DNA of 64,000 nucleotides from Cupriavidus pauculus. GTDB taxonomy: Bacteria; Pseudomonadota; Gammaproteobacteria; Burkholderiales; Burkholderiaceae. The stretch spans positions 558,001-622,000 of the forward strand of contig NZ_CP033970.1 in the NCBI RefSeq assembly GCF_003854935.1, given 5' to 3'. Position numbers and translations under genes: made by a program. This document shows positions 49,848-58,727 of this stretch, in pieces. The notes beneath the pieces are model-generated. The model was not told the DNA's origin, searched no databases, and was given only the letters and a program-made list of their open reading frames with translations. Positions within the stretch are counted from its first letter, which is position 1, and every line of letters begins with the position of its first letter.

Positions 49848-52019
49848 ATGGATGGACGTGCACAGGGCCGGCACGCGGCGGCGCTCGCGCTGGCGGCAAT
49901 GCTGGCGGTGGCGGGCTGCGGCGGCAGCGACGACGACAATGGCGGCGGCAACACCGGTGGCACCGGCGGGGGCACGGGCGGCACGCCGCAGGTGCGCACC
50001 CCGGCGCAGACGCTGACGATCACGGGCCGGCAGGACTTTGCCGGCACCTACGGCGACGTGGGCCAGTACGAGCAGGTGACCGGCACGCTGCGCGGCGAGG
50101 TGGACCCGAAGGACCCGAAGAACGCGATCATCCAGGACCTGGCGCTGGCGCCGGTCAATGCCAACGGCATGGTCGAGTACACCGCCGACTTCACGATGCT
50201 CAAGCCCAAGGACATGAGCAAGGCCAGCGGCGTGCTGCGCTACGACGCGCCGAACCGCGGCAACATCCTGACGATGCCCAACCCGGCCGCGACGCCCAGC
50301 GACGCCGTGTACTTCGAACGCGGCTACGTGATGCTCTACTCGGCGTGGCAGGGCGATGTGCCGAAGTCCAGCCCGGCCCGCCTGACTGTGTCGGTGCCGG
50401 TGGCCAAGAACGCCGACGGCACGTCGATCACGGGCACCTATCGCACCGAACTGGTCCCCAGCACGGCCACGCCCGCGATGTCGCTGCCGGGCGGCGTGTT
50501 CAACGGCACGATGATCCCGTACGCGCCGGCCAGCCTGGATAACACCCAGCCCGGTTATTCGCTGACGCGCCGCCAGAACGAGACCGACGCGCGCGTGGCC
50601 ATCCCGGCCGCCGACTGGAAGTTTGCCAAGTGCGACGCCAGCGCGCCATTCCCCGGCACGGCCGATCCGGCCAGCATCTGCCTGCGCGGCGGCTTTGACC
50701 CGCAGTACCTCTACGAACTCGTCTACGTGGCCAAGGACCCGAAGGTGATGGGCGTGGGCCTGGCCGCGCTGCGCGACACGGTGACGTTCTTCCGCGCCAA
50801 GGCCGCCGACAGCGCCGGCACGCCGAATCCGCTGGCCGGCCGCATCCGCTACACCATCGGCCAGGGCACGTCGCAGTCGGGCAATGCGATGAAGACGTTC
50901 CTGCACCTGGGCTTCAACCAGGCGCTGGACGGGTCGAAGGTGTTCGATGGCATGTACGCCCACGTGGCCGCGCGCCAGACCAACATCAACACGCGCTTTG
51001 CGGTGCCGGGCGGCGGCGGCGGGCTGCGCACCGACCACACCGCATTCGGGCAGACCGCGCCGCGCGGGCTAGACAAGGACTATGTGGACGACGTGGCCGG
51101 CAAGGCCGGCGGCGTGATGACCCGCTGCGCGGCCACCAGCACGTGCCCGAAGTTCTTCCTGGGCCTGTCCGGCACCGAGTTCTGGCAGTTGCAGGGCTCG
51201 CCGGTGCTGACCGACGCCAACGGCTTCGCCGACCTCAAGCAACCGGACAACGCGCGCATCTACTACTACACCGGCACGCAGCACGGCGGCGCCGGCGGCA
51301 CGGCCAGCATCAACTACGCGCCCACGCGCAACGTCTATCCGGCCGGTACCGTGATCCACTTCAACGACACGTTCCGCGCGCTGTTCCTGGACCTGGAGGA
51401 CTGGGTGGTCAAGGGCACCGCGCCGCCGCCGAGCCAGGTGCCGACGCTGGCCGACGGCACGCTGGTGCGGCCGGCCAGCCTGGTCTTCCCGGCGATGAAG
51501 GGGCTGTCCTGGCCCGTGGGCGGTGTCTCGACGCCGATCCCGGACTTCCAGTACCTGGCGCGCTACAACGGCTACGCGCTGCTCGATTTCGGGCCGCAGT
51601 ACCGGCGCGAGGACGAGTCGGGCATCGCGACCATCCTGCCGCCCGCGAACCTGAACCGCGACTACGCGATCCTGGTGCCGCAGGTGGACGCCACCACGGG
51701 CATTCCGCGCGCCGGCATCCGCTCGGTGGAGGCACGGGCGCCGCTCGGCACCAGCATCGAGTTCAACTACGTCGCCACGCCGGGCATCGTGGACCTGTCG
51801 AACCTGACCGGCGCGTTCATCCCGTTCCACAAGACCGAGGCGGCCCGCATTGCCGCCGGCGACGGACGCCCCTCGCTGGAATCGCTCTACACCAACCAGG
51901 CCGGCTACGTGGCGGCGGTGACCGCCGCGGCCAACGACCTCGTCGCGCAGCGGATGCTGCTGCAACGCGACGCCGACGCCATCGTGGCGCGGGCCGTGGC
52001 AAACCCGGTGCTGCCGTGA
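49848..52019 (+). CDS. alpha/beta-hydrolase (domain 10 type) secreted lipoprotein
   Basis: A 723-residue secreted protein. The signal peptide ends in a lipobox (LAVAGCGG) and is followed by a Gly/Asp-rich linker. The core includes GQGTSQSGNAMKTFLHLGFN near residue 345, with the nucleophile elbow Q-S-G, and MYAHVAARQTNINTRFAVPG, a distinctive block of the alpha/beta hydrolase domain 10 family. ARIYYYTGTQHGGAG later provides the likely His. The family includes large secreted esterases of unknown substrate. Start ATG 49848 has GAGGAG. It lies directly downstream of the DUF6351 gene but has its own promoter region, so the two may be co-regulated rather than cotranscribed. Confidence 0.8.
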   Translation: MDGRAQGRHAAALALAAMLAVAGCGGSDDDNGGGNTGGTGGGTGGTPQVRTPAQTLTITGRQDFAGTYGDVGQYEQVTGTLRGEVDPKDPKNAIIQDLALAPVNANGMVEYTADFTMLKPKDMSKASGVLRYDAPNRGNILTMPNPAATPSDAVYFERGYVMLYSAWQGDVPKSSPARLTVSVPVAKNADGTSITGTYRTELVPSTATPAMSLPGGVFNGTMIPYAPASLDNTQPGYSLTRRQNETDARVAIPAADWKFAKCDASAPFPGTADPASICLRGGFDPQYLYELVYVAKDPKVMGVGLAALRDTVTFFRAKAADSAGTPNPLAGRIRYTIGQGTSQSGNAMKTFLHLGFNQALDGSKVFDGMYAHVAARQTNINTRFAVPGGGGGLRTDHTAFGQTAPRGLDKDYVDDVAGKAGGVMTRCAATSTCPKFFLGLSGTEFWQLQGSPVLTDANGFADLKQPDNARIYYYTGTQHGGAGGTASINYAPTRNVYPAGTVIHFNDTFRALFLDLEDWVVKGTAPPPSQVPTLADGTLVRPASLVFPAMKGLSWPVGGVSTPIPDFQYLARYNGYALLDFGPQYRREDESGIATILPPANLNRDYAILVPQVDATTGIPRAGIRSVEARAPLGTSIEFNYVATPGIVDLSNLTGAFIPFHKTEAARIAAGDGRPSLESLYTNQAGYVAAVTAAANDLVAQRMLLQRDADAIVARAVANPVLP

Positions 52020-52029
52020 TCGGGTGAAA

Positions 52030-52052
52030 GGGGGGCCGGCTTGCCGGCTCCC
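52030..52052. terminator. weak hairpin in the convergent gap before leuD-like gene
   Basis: Inverted repeat GGGGGCCGGC / GCCGGCTCCC with a TT loop and one mismatch, between the hydrolase gene and the convergent leuD-like gene. On the minus strand it is followed by only three T residues, so it would be a weak terminator. Confidence 0.4.
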
Positions 52053-52073
52053 GCTGGATAACGAATTGCTGGC

Positions 52074-52718
52074 TCAGGTCGTGCCCAGCCGTTCGCGCGT
52101 GCGGCGGGCAACGTCGCGGGTCCACGGCGAAGCGGCCCAGTACCGCGCGGCGAACTGCTCGATCTCGGCGCGGTACTTCAGTGACAGGCCGATCATGTCG
52201 AGCCCCTCAATGAACATGCGGCGGTGCCGCTCGGACAGCGCGAAACCGTGCGTGCCGACCGGCGTGGTGACCTGCATCGTCTCGACGTCGACCGACACCG
52301 TGTTGCCCGCGTCCGCATCGACGGCGTCCATCAGCGCCTCGATGACCTCGCGCGGCAGCATGACCAGCAGCAGCCGGTTGTTCATCGCGTTCGAGTAGAA
52401 GATCTCGCCGAAGCTCGGGGCGATGACGGCCCGGATGCCGAATTGCTGCAAGCCCCAGACCGCGTGCTCGCGGCTGGATCCACAGCCGAAGTTGGCCCCG
52501 CCGACAAGAATGCGCGTGTCGGCATACGCGGGGCGGTTCAGCACGAAGTCCGGGCGCGGCTTGCCCTGGCCGTCGAAGCGCTGGTCGTACAGCACGCCCT
52601 TGTCGAGCCCTGCCTTGTCGATGCCGCGCAAGAACTGCTTGGGCATGATCTGGTCGGTATCAAGGTTCTCGAAGCGGATGGCGGCCGCCTTGCCGGTGAT
52701 GCGGGCCTGTTCAGACAT
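52074..52718 (-). CDS. leuD: LeuD-type 3-isopropylmalate dehydratase small subunit (paralogue)
   Basis: A 214-residue small subunit of the isopropylmalate isomerase/homoaconitase family. The signatures ENLDTDQIMPKQFLRGI, GGANFGCGSSREHAVWGLQQ and APSFGEIFYSNAMNNRLL mark the substrate-recognition swivel domain; the Y-S-N-A-M-N block is typical of LeuD. It pairs with the LeuC-type gene, whose end it overlaps by 8 nt. No leuA or leuB is nearby, and a Bug receptor and LysR accompany the pair. Therefore it may be a second, catabolic hydro-lyase acting on a leucine-pathway-like dicarboxylate instead of the main leucine enzyme. That last step is inference. Confidence 0.88.
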   Translation of the reverse strand: MSEQARITGKAAAIRFENLDTDQIMPKQFLRGIDKAGLDKGVLYDQRFDGQGKPRPDFVLNRPAYADTRILVGGANFGCGSSREHAVWGLQQFGIRAVIAPSFGEIFYSNAMNNRLLLVMLPREVIEALMDAVDADAGNTVSVDVETMQVTTPVGTHGFALSERHRRMFIEGLDMIGLSLKYRAEIEQFAARYWAASPWTRDVARRTRERLGTT

Positions 52719-54129
52719 GTGCGGTCTCCAGTTTGCGGACGTCGGTGATCTTGCCGGTGATGGCCGCCGCGGCCGCCATGGCCGGGCTCATCAGGTGGGT
52801 AATCGCGCCGCGTCCCTGCCGGCCCTCGAAGTTGCGGTTGGTGGTCGACGCGCAGCGCACGCCATCGGCCAGCACGTCGTCATTCATCGCCAGGCACATC
52901 GAGCAGCCGGGCTGCCGCCATTCGAAGCCGGCGGCCGTCAGGATGTCGGCAATGCCTTCGCGCTCGGCCTGCGCCTTGACCGCGCCAGACCCCGGCACCA
53001 CCATCGCGCGCACGCCGTCGGCCACGCGCCGGCCACGCACCACGCCGGCCACGGCGCGCAGGTCCTCGATGCGCCCATTGGTACAGGAGCCGATGAACAC
53101 GTGCTGGATGGCCGTGCCTTCGAGCGCTGTGCCCGGCCGCAGGTGCGTGTACGACAGCGCCCGTTCCACCGAGCGCTGGCCCGCCTCGTCGATCTGGTCC
53201 TCGGGGAACGGAATCTGGCCGGACACCGGCACCACCTGGTCGGGGCTGGTGCCCCAGGTCACGTGGGGCTCCACGTCGCGCGCATCGAACGTGAAGTCGA
53301 GGTCGAACACCGCGCCGGCATCGGTCTGGAGCGAAGCCCAATGCGCCTGCGCGGCGGTGCGCTGGTGCGCATCCATGTCGGCGGCGCGGCGCAGCACGTA
53401 GTCGATCGACACGGCATCCGGCGCGATCAGCGCGCCGCGCGCGGCGGCTTCCACCGTCATGTTGCACAGCGTGAAGCGCGCTTCGACGCTGAGCGCCTGG
53501 ATGGCCGAGCCGCAATATTCGACCACGTAGCCGCGCGCGCCCTGCGCGCCGATCCGGCCGATGATCATCAGGATCAGGTCCTTCGCGGTGGTGCCGGCCG
53601 ACAGCGTGCCGTCCACGCGGATGCGCATCGTCCGGGCCATGCGGTAGACCAGCGTCTGCGTGGCCAGCACATGCTCCACCTCCGACGTGCCGATGCCGAA
53701 GCCCAGCGCGCCCAGCGCGCCATAGGTGGTCGTATGGCTGTCGCCACACATGACGACCATGCCGGGGCGGATCATGCCGTGCTCGGGCGCCACCACGTGC
53801 TCGATACCCTGCAGCGTGTCATTGGTATCGAACAGCGGGATCTGGTGCTTTTCGCAGTTCGCGCGCAGGTTTGTCGCCTGCAGCGACGATGCCGGGTCGG
53901 CAATCACGCGGATCTTCGTCGGGTGCGTGGGGATGATGTGGCTGACCACCGAGACGTTCTGTCCCGGCATCAGCACGTCGCGCCCCTGCTCGTGCAGCCC
54001 GGCGAATGCCTGCGGGCTGGTGTACTCGTTCATCAGGTGCAGGTCGCAGAACAACAGCACGTTGTCGTCGTCGATCCTGGCGACCGTGTGGGAATCGACC
54101 AGCTTGTTATATAGGGTACGTGGAGACAT
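52711..54129 (-). CDS. leuC: LeuC-type 3-isopropylmalate dehydratase large subunit (paralogue)
   Basis: A 472-residue aconitase-superfamily large subunit holding the 4Fe-4S cluster. The cluster cysteines are visible in FIGSCTNGRIEDL and QPGCSMCLAMNDD, and the substrate loop in VVMCGDSHTTTYGALGALGF. The start MSPRTLYNKLVDSHTVARID is the normal LeuC N-terminus (ATG 54129). It is cotranscribed with the Bug gene upstream (18-nt gap) and leuD-like downstream (8-nt overlap). The reaction is a reversible dehydration/hydration of a 2- or 3-hydroxy-alkylmalate type substrate. A function in leucine biosynthesis is possible but not favoured by context. Confidence 0.9.
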   Translation of the reverse strand: MSPRTLYNKLVDSHTVARIDDDNVLLFCDLHLMNEYTSPQAFAGLHEQGRDVLMPGQNVSVVSHIIPTHPTKIRVIADPASSLQATNLRANCEKHQIPLFDTNDTLQGIEHVVAPEHGMIRPGMVVMCGDSHTTTYGALGALGFGIGTSEVEHVLATQTLVYRMARTMRIRVDGTLSAGTTAKDLILMIIGRIGAQGARGYVVEYCGSAIQALSVEARFTLCNMTVEAAARGALIAPDAVSIDYVLRRAADMDAHQRTAAQAHWASLQTDAGAVFDLDFTFDARDVEPHVTWGTSPDQVVPVSGQIPFPEDQIDEAGQRSVERALSYTHLRPGTALEGTAIQHVFIGSCTNGRIEDLRAVAGVVRGRRVADGVRAMVVPGSGAVKAQAEREGIADILTAAGFEWRQPGCSMCLAMNDDVLADGVRCASTTNRNFEGRQGRGAITHLMSPAMAAAAAITGKITDVRKLETAHV

Positions 54130-54147
54130 ATTTGGCCTGTTTCACAA

Positions 54148-55110
54148 TCATTCGGCGGTAATGCCGCGTTGCCGGATCAGCTGGGCCCATACCGGCAGTT
54201 CCTGCTCCAGCCGCTTGCGTGCCGCTTCCGGCGTGGTGGGCATCGGATCGAAGCCCTCCTTGGTCATGCGGTCGCGGGTGGCGTCGGCCGTCAGGGCGGC
54301 GTTGAGGGTGGCGTTCAGCTTGTCGATGACCGGCTTGGGCGTGCCCGCCGGCGCGAACACCATGAACCACGTCTCGAAGTTGTAGCCCGGCAGGCCGGCC
54401 TCGGCGGCCGTCGGCACATTGGGCAGCAGCGGCGAGCGCCGGGACCCGGTCACCGCCAGCGCGGTCAGCTTGCCGGCCTGCACATGCTGCTGGGCGGCCG
54501 AGATGACCGGGAAGCTCATGTCGACCTGCCCGGCGATGGTGTCGACGAGGGCCGGGCCGCCGCCGCGATACGGCACGTGGACGATCGACACATTGGCCAC
54601 CGACTTGAACAGCTCGGCCGACATATGGAACGTGCTGCCGTTGCCGGCCGAGCCATAGGTCAGCTTGTCCGGCCTGGCTTTGGCCAGCGCGATCAGCTCC
54701 TGCAGGTTCTTGGCCGGGATCTTGTTGTTGACCACCAGCACGTGCTGCGACCCGGCCACCATGCCGATGGGCGCCAGATCCTTGAGCGTGTCGTACGGCA
54801 TGCGCGGGAACAGGCCCGGGTTGATTGCCAGCGACACGGTTTGCAGCCCGATGGTGTAGCCATCGGCCGGCGACTTGGCCACGGCGTCCACGCCGATGTT
54901 GCCGCCCGCGCCCGCGCGGTTGTCGACGACGATCGTGCCGCCCAGGTTCTTGGCCCATGCATCCGAGATCAGGCGGGCGGCGATATCGGCGCTGCCGCCC
55001 GGGGCGTAGGGCACCACGAGGCGCACCGGGCGCTGGGGAAAGGACTGCGCAAACGCGCTGCTCATGGCGGCGGCACACGCGATGCCAGCCGCAAGTCGAT
55101 GGAATGTCAT
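54148..55110 (-). CDS. Bug-type tripartite tricarboxylate (TctC) receptor
   Basis: A 320-residue periplasmic receptor with a Sec signal peptide (LAAGIACAAAMSSAFA) and motifs PVRLVVPYAPGGSADIAAR, IVVDNRAGAGGNIGVDAVA, SPADGYTIGLQ and HVPYRGGGPALVDTIAGQ. Start ATG 55110 was chosen because it places the signal peptide correctly. It is the first gene of a three-gene operon with the leuC- and leuD-like genes and is divergent from a LysR gene 101 bp away. The association suggests that it binds a dicarboxylate or alkylmalate handled by the hydro-lyase. Confidence 0.93.
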   Translation of the reverse strand: MTFHRLAAGIACAAAMSSAFAQSFPQRPVRLVVPYAPGGSADIAARLISDAWAKNLGGTIVVDNRAGAGGNIGVDAVAKSPADGYTIGLQTVSLAINPGLFPRMPYDTLKDLAPIGMVAGSQHVLVVNNKIPAKNLQELIALAKARPDKLTYGSAGNGSTFHMSAELFKSVANVSIVHVPYRGGGPALVDTIAGQVDMSFPVISAAQQHVQAGKLTALAVTGSRRSPLLPNVPTAAEAGLPGYNFETWFMVFAPAGTPKPVIDKLNATLNAALTADATRDRMTKEGFDPMPTTPEAARKRLEQELPVWAQLIRQRGITAE

Positions 55111-55211
55111 GGGGGTCTCCGTCCGGGTCGTTGTTGTGGAAAGCATCGTAGCACTTGCCCCCAGAAACATAATTTAGGCAGAATCACATCTTTCTTGCCT
55201 GCAATTCACCA

Positions 55212-56135
55212 ATGGACGCGTTCTCGGACGTCGCCTTTTTCATGGCGATCAACAGGTTCGGCAGCATGGCTGCCGCCGCGCAGGAACTGGGCGTGACGCC
55301 GTCCGCCGTCAGCAAGCGGCTGCTGGCGCTGGAGTCGCGGCTGGGCGTGCGGCTGCTCAATCGCACCACGCGGCGCATCAGCCTGACGCCCGAAGGCGAG
55401 TCGTACCTGGTGGAAGGCGGCCGCATCCTGGCCGAACTGGAAACGCTGGAACGGGCGGTGGCCGGCAACAGCAGCACGCCGCACGGCCTGCTCAAGATCG
55501 GCGCGACGCTGGGCTTTGGCCGGCGGCACATCGCCCCGGCGCTGGCCGCGTTCGCGCAGGCGTTCCCCAAGATCGAAATCCAGCTCTACCTGAGCGAACG
55601 GCCGCTGAACCTGACCGAACTGGGGCTCGACGCCGTGATCCACTTTGGCGACCTGCCCGACGTGCGGCTCACGGCCCGGCTGCTGGCCAACAACCGGCGC
55701 CTGCTGGTGGCCGCGCCGTCGTACCTGGCACGCGCCGGCCTGCCGGCCACGCCGCGCGACCTGAGCCGGCATAGCTGCATCTTCATCCGCGAGGCGGACG
55801 AGACCTTCGGCACCTGGCACCTGCGCAACGGCACCCAGCAGGAGACCGTCAAGGTGCGCGGCACGATGAGTACCAACGACGGCGAATCGGCCGTGATCTG
55901 GGCGCTGGAAGGCCAGGGGCTGGTGGTGCGTTCGGAATGGGACATCGCCGACCATCTGCGCAACGGCAGCCTGTGCCGCGTGCTGCCGCAATGGCACTTC
56001 GCGCCGGCCGACATCCACCTGGTCTACAGCGGCAGCAGCTCCCGGTCCGACAGGATCCGGGTACTGGTCGACTTTCTGCTGGAACGGTTCGAGGCCCACC
56101 GCCAGGGCAGGCCGGGGGGTGAGGGGCGGTGGTGA
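55212..56135 (+). CDS. LysR-family transcriptional regulator
   Basis: A 307-residue LysR regulator. The HTH (1-60) reads MDAFSDVAFFMAINRFGSMA and VTPSAVSKRLLALESRLGVR, followed by LLNRTTRRISLTPEGESYL. The effector domain has the subgroup block DAVIHFGDLPDVRLTARLLA, similar to DsdC/GcvA-like regulators. Start ATG 55212. The 101-bp divergent spacer to the Bug gene is A/T-rich near 55165-55200 (CATAATTTAGGCAGAATCAC) and probably holds the operator. It converges on the beta-lactamase-family gene. Confidence 0.92.
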   Translation: MDAFSDVAFFMAINRFGSMAAAAQELGVTPSAVSKRLLALESRLGVRLLNRTTRRISLTPEGESYLVEGGRILAELETLERAVAGNSSTPHGLLKIGATLGFGRRHIAPALAAFAQAFPKIEIQLYLSERPLNLTELGLDAVIHFGDLPDVRLTARLLANNRRLLVAAPSYLARAGLPATPRDLSRHSCIFIREADETFGTWHLRNGTQQETVKVRGTMSTNDGESAVIWALEGQGLVVRSEWDIADHLRNGSLCRVLPQWHFAPADIHLVYSGSSSRSDRIRVLVDFLLERFEAHRQGRPGGEGRW

Positions 56136-56193
56136 GGATCGGGACGTTCGCAGCCGCAACCGGCCAGTGCCTGTCCCCCGGCAAGCGTCCCGC

Positions 56194-57738
56194 CTACCGC
56201 ACAAACACCCCCAGTCCCTCGTGATCGTAGTACTCCAGCCAGACCTGGTCGCTGGAGAACGTCGCGCGCGAGATCGTCCCCGGCGTGGCGTTCTCGTTGT
56301 GGAGCGTGAAGGTGAAAACGTCGCCGTCCCAGTGGGTCAGCGGCAGCACCAGCGGCCGGGCGCCCAGCGTCATGACCAGCGCGCCGCCCTGCTCGGCCAC
56401 GGTCAGCGGGCCGTAGTAGTCGTTGCGATAGGTGCCGGTGTACGTGGACAGCGCGCGCGCCGGCAGCGGGTTGGCCGGCGGCGACTGGCCCACCAGCCGG
56501 CCCTCGGGGACGAGCAGCGGCGCGAAGGCTTCAGTGAAGATCGCGTTCCAGTCGCGGCGGAAAGCGCCGTACTGGACCAGGTCGAGGAACTGGGCGTTGA
56601 GCGTTTCCGGGATACCGATCGGATAGCCGTTGGTCAGCGTGACGATGGCCAGGTTCAGCGACGGCACCGCGGTGAAACTGGTGGCCGCCCCCACCGCGAA
56701 GGCGCCCGAGTGGTTGTAGGCGGTAAGGCCCAGCTCGGTCGTGCCGACGTTGAAGCCGTAGCCGTAGTAGCCGGCGGGCCGACCATCGACGGGCGGGCTG
56801 CTTTGCATCTGCTGCGTCAGCGCGGGCGCCAGCGCAGCGGCATCGACGATGCGCTGGCCGCCGTACTCGCCGCGTGCCAGCAGCATGATCAGCCATTTCG
56901 CCATGTCGTTGACCGACGAGCTGACGCCGCCCGCGGGCGATTGCGCGTCCGGCATCGTGCCCATGCCCTGCACCCAGGCGCCATTGACCTTCACGTGGCC
57001 GAGCGCGCGGTTGTCGCGCGCGGCGAAATCCGCGTAGCGCGAACTGGTGCGGGTCATGCCCAGCGGCTGGTAGATTGCCTGCGCGGACAGCGTGGCCCAG
57101 TCGATGCCGGCCGCCGTGGCCACGGCCTCGGCCGCCGCGGTCATGCCGAAGTTCGTGTACTCGTAGACCGCGCGCAGCGGATGCACCGGCAGGTAGCGCA
57201 GGCGCGTGAGCACTTCGCGCCGGTCATAGCCCATGTCTTCGAGCCGGTCTCCGGCGTGGTCGGGCAGGCCGGAGCGATGCGCATAGAGGTCGCCGACAGT
57301 GACCGCGGCGGTGGAATCGGGGTCCGATAGCTGGAACCATGGCAGTTGCCGGACCACCGGCGTGTCCCACTGGATGCTGCCCCGGCCCACCTGCCGCGCC
57401 ACCACGGTAGCCCCGATGGGCTTGGAGACCGAGGCAAGCTGGAAAACCGTGTCGGCATCGACGGGCGCGGGATCGCTGACCAGCCGGCGGCCAAACCCCT
57501 TCGCATAGACGGTCTGGCCGTTGCGCACCACGGCCACGGCCATGCCGGGCACGCCGGAGCGGGTCATCAGGTTGCTGGCCAGCGTATCGAGCTGGGCGAT
57601 GGCCTGCGAGACCTGCGCGTCCGGCACCGGTGCCGGACCCGGCGCGGGCGCGGGATCGTCATCGCCGCCACAGGCCGGCAGGGTGGGAATCAGCAGGCCG
57701 CCCAGTGCGGCACCCAGGAAGCGGCGGCGATCATGCAT
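56194..57738 (-). CDS. beta-lactamase-family (class C/serine hydrolase) lipoprotein
   Basis: A 514-residue penicillin-binding/beta-lactamase-fold serine hydrolase. The N-terminus combines a Tat-like RRR motif (MHDRRRFLGAALGG) and a lipobox LPACG. The catalytic S-x-x-K is in FQLASVSKPIGAT (near 103), the Y-x-N in YEYTNFGMT near 195 and the H-x-G in YNHSGAFAVG near 338. The last 100 residues form a separate C-terminal beta-domain as in DUF3471-type proteins. This is the class of peptidases/esterases (EstB, PbpE-like), so resistance to beta-lactams cannot be assumed. Start ATG 57738 fits the Tat signal; the frame runs further upstream. Confidence 0.88.
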   Translation of the reverse strand: MHDRRRFLGAALGGLLIPTLPACGGDDDPAPAPGPAPVPDAQVSQAIAQLDTLASNLMTRSGVPGMAVAVVRNGQTVYAKGFGRRLVSDPAPVDADTVFQLASVSKPIGATVVARQVGRGSIQWDTPVVRQLPWFQLSDPDSTAAVTVGDLYAHRSGLPDHAGDRLEDMGYDRREVLTRLRYLPVHPLRAVYEYTNFGMTAAAEAVATAAGIDWATLSAQAIYQPLGMTRTSSRYADFAARDNRALGHVKVNGAWVQGMGTMPDAQSPAGGVSSSVNDMAKWLIMLLARGEYGGQRIVDAAALAPALTQQMQSSPPVDGRPAGYYGYGFNVGTTELGLTAYNHSGAFAVGAATSFTAVPSLNLAIVTLTNGYPIGIPETLNAQFLDLVQYGAFRRDWNAIFTEAFAPLLVPEGRLVGQSPPANPLPARALSTYTGTYRNDYYGPLTVAEQGGALVMTLGARPLVLPLTHWDGDVFTFTLHNENATPGTISRATFSSDQVWLEYYDHEGLGVFVR

Positions 57739-57938
57739 GTTGCCCACGGTGGTCTCCCGGCAAGGCGCGGCAAGCGCGGATGCTTGGAATTTACTGTAAG
57801 CGCTGGCCGATGGCTTCCACGCCGTGCGGCGCACCGGCCCGTCAGCGTGGGGCAGCGCACAGACAGGGCAACCGCGACGGCCCAGGCCAACCGGCGTATG
57901 ATCGGCCACGTAGCGCCCTCGCCCGCCGGATCGCCGCG

Positions 57939-58709
57939 ATGACTCCTCGCCCCCATCTGTCTCCCAAGCTTCACCTGACCGCGACGCATGGTTTTGCGCT
58001 GCACGACAGCCGGCAGCCGTCGTTCCGGCGCGAATGGCATACGCATGACTGCGGCATGCTGCTCTGGCCGCGCATGGGCCGGCTCAAGGCCGTGTGGGAC
58101 GCGGCGCCGGACGATCCCGATACGCGGCACGCCGCCGCGCTGGTGCGTGGCACGGCTGTGCTGCTGCCGGCATCGACGTCCCATCTCACCGCCTCCGAAC
58201 ACGCGCGCCAGCATCACGGCGAGCTCTACCTGCCGCCAGACCGCATGCCGGGCGGCCACCGGATGGGCGCCATGCACCTTGACGCGCCGACCATTGCGAT
58301 GCTCGAAGCGTTGCTGGCGCCGACGGTGACGCCGTCGAGCGCCGCGTGGCTGGTGCGTGCCATCGTCGAGCAGCTGGTGACAAGCCGCCCGCTGGCGATG
58401 CCCGGCGAGCCGGCATCGCTGGCCCGCCGCATGCTGCGGCGCTTCAGCCAGGCGCTGGAGCGCGACCTGCCGCTGCCCACCATCGACGCGGTGGCCGCCG
58501 AACTGGGCGTTTCGATCCGCCAGTTGCAGCGTGCGTGCCAGACCGAATGCGGCGCCAGCCCCGTGGCCCTGCGCCGCCGTGTGCTGGCCGCGCATGCGCG
58601 GGCGATGATGGCTGCCGGCCGGTCTGCGGCCAGCGTCAGCGTGCAGCTTGGTTTTGCATCGAGCGGCCACCTGCACCGGCTGCTGCGCGACACGGCGGGG
58701 CCGGGCTAG
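57939..58709 (+). CDS. AraC-family transcriptional regulator
   Basis: A 256-residue AraC-type regulator. The N-terminus (about 10-100) is a compact cupin with SRQPSFRREWHTHDCGMLLW and GTAVLLPASTSHLTAS. The C-terminal HTH domain (about 165-250) has VAAELGVSIRQLQRACQTEC and VSVQLGFASSGHLHRLLRD. This short build resembles regulators of the HTH_18/cupin-containing group. Start ATG 57939 follows a GCCGCG leader without a strong Shine-Dalgarno. It is divergent from the beta-lactamase-family gene (200-bp spacer) and converges on the RidA-like gene. Confidence 0.87.
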   Translation: MTPRPHLSPKLHLTATHGFALHDSRQPSFRREWHTHDCGMLLWPRMGRLKAVWDAAPDDPDTRHAAALVRGTAVLLPASTSHLTASEHARQHHGELYLPPDRMPGGHRMGAMHLDAPTIAMLEALLAPTVTPSSAAWLVRAIVEQLVTSRPLAMPGEPASLARRMLRRFSQALERDLPLPTIDAVAAELGVSIRQLQRACQTECGASPVALRRRVLAAHARAMMAAGRSAASVSVQLGFASSGHLHRLLRDTAGPG

Positions 58710-58727
58710 CCAACCCGTTGCAATCGA

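Noticed and set aside
56194-57738. Annotation as a beta-lactam resistance gene
   Set aside because: The S-x-x-K, Y-x-N and H-x-G motifs plus the C-terminal domain fit generic class C-like esterases and peptidases; resistance cannot be claimed.
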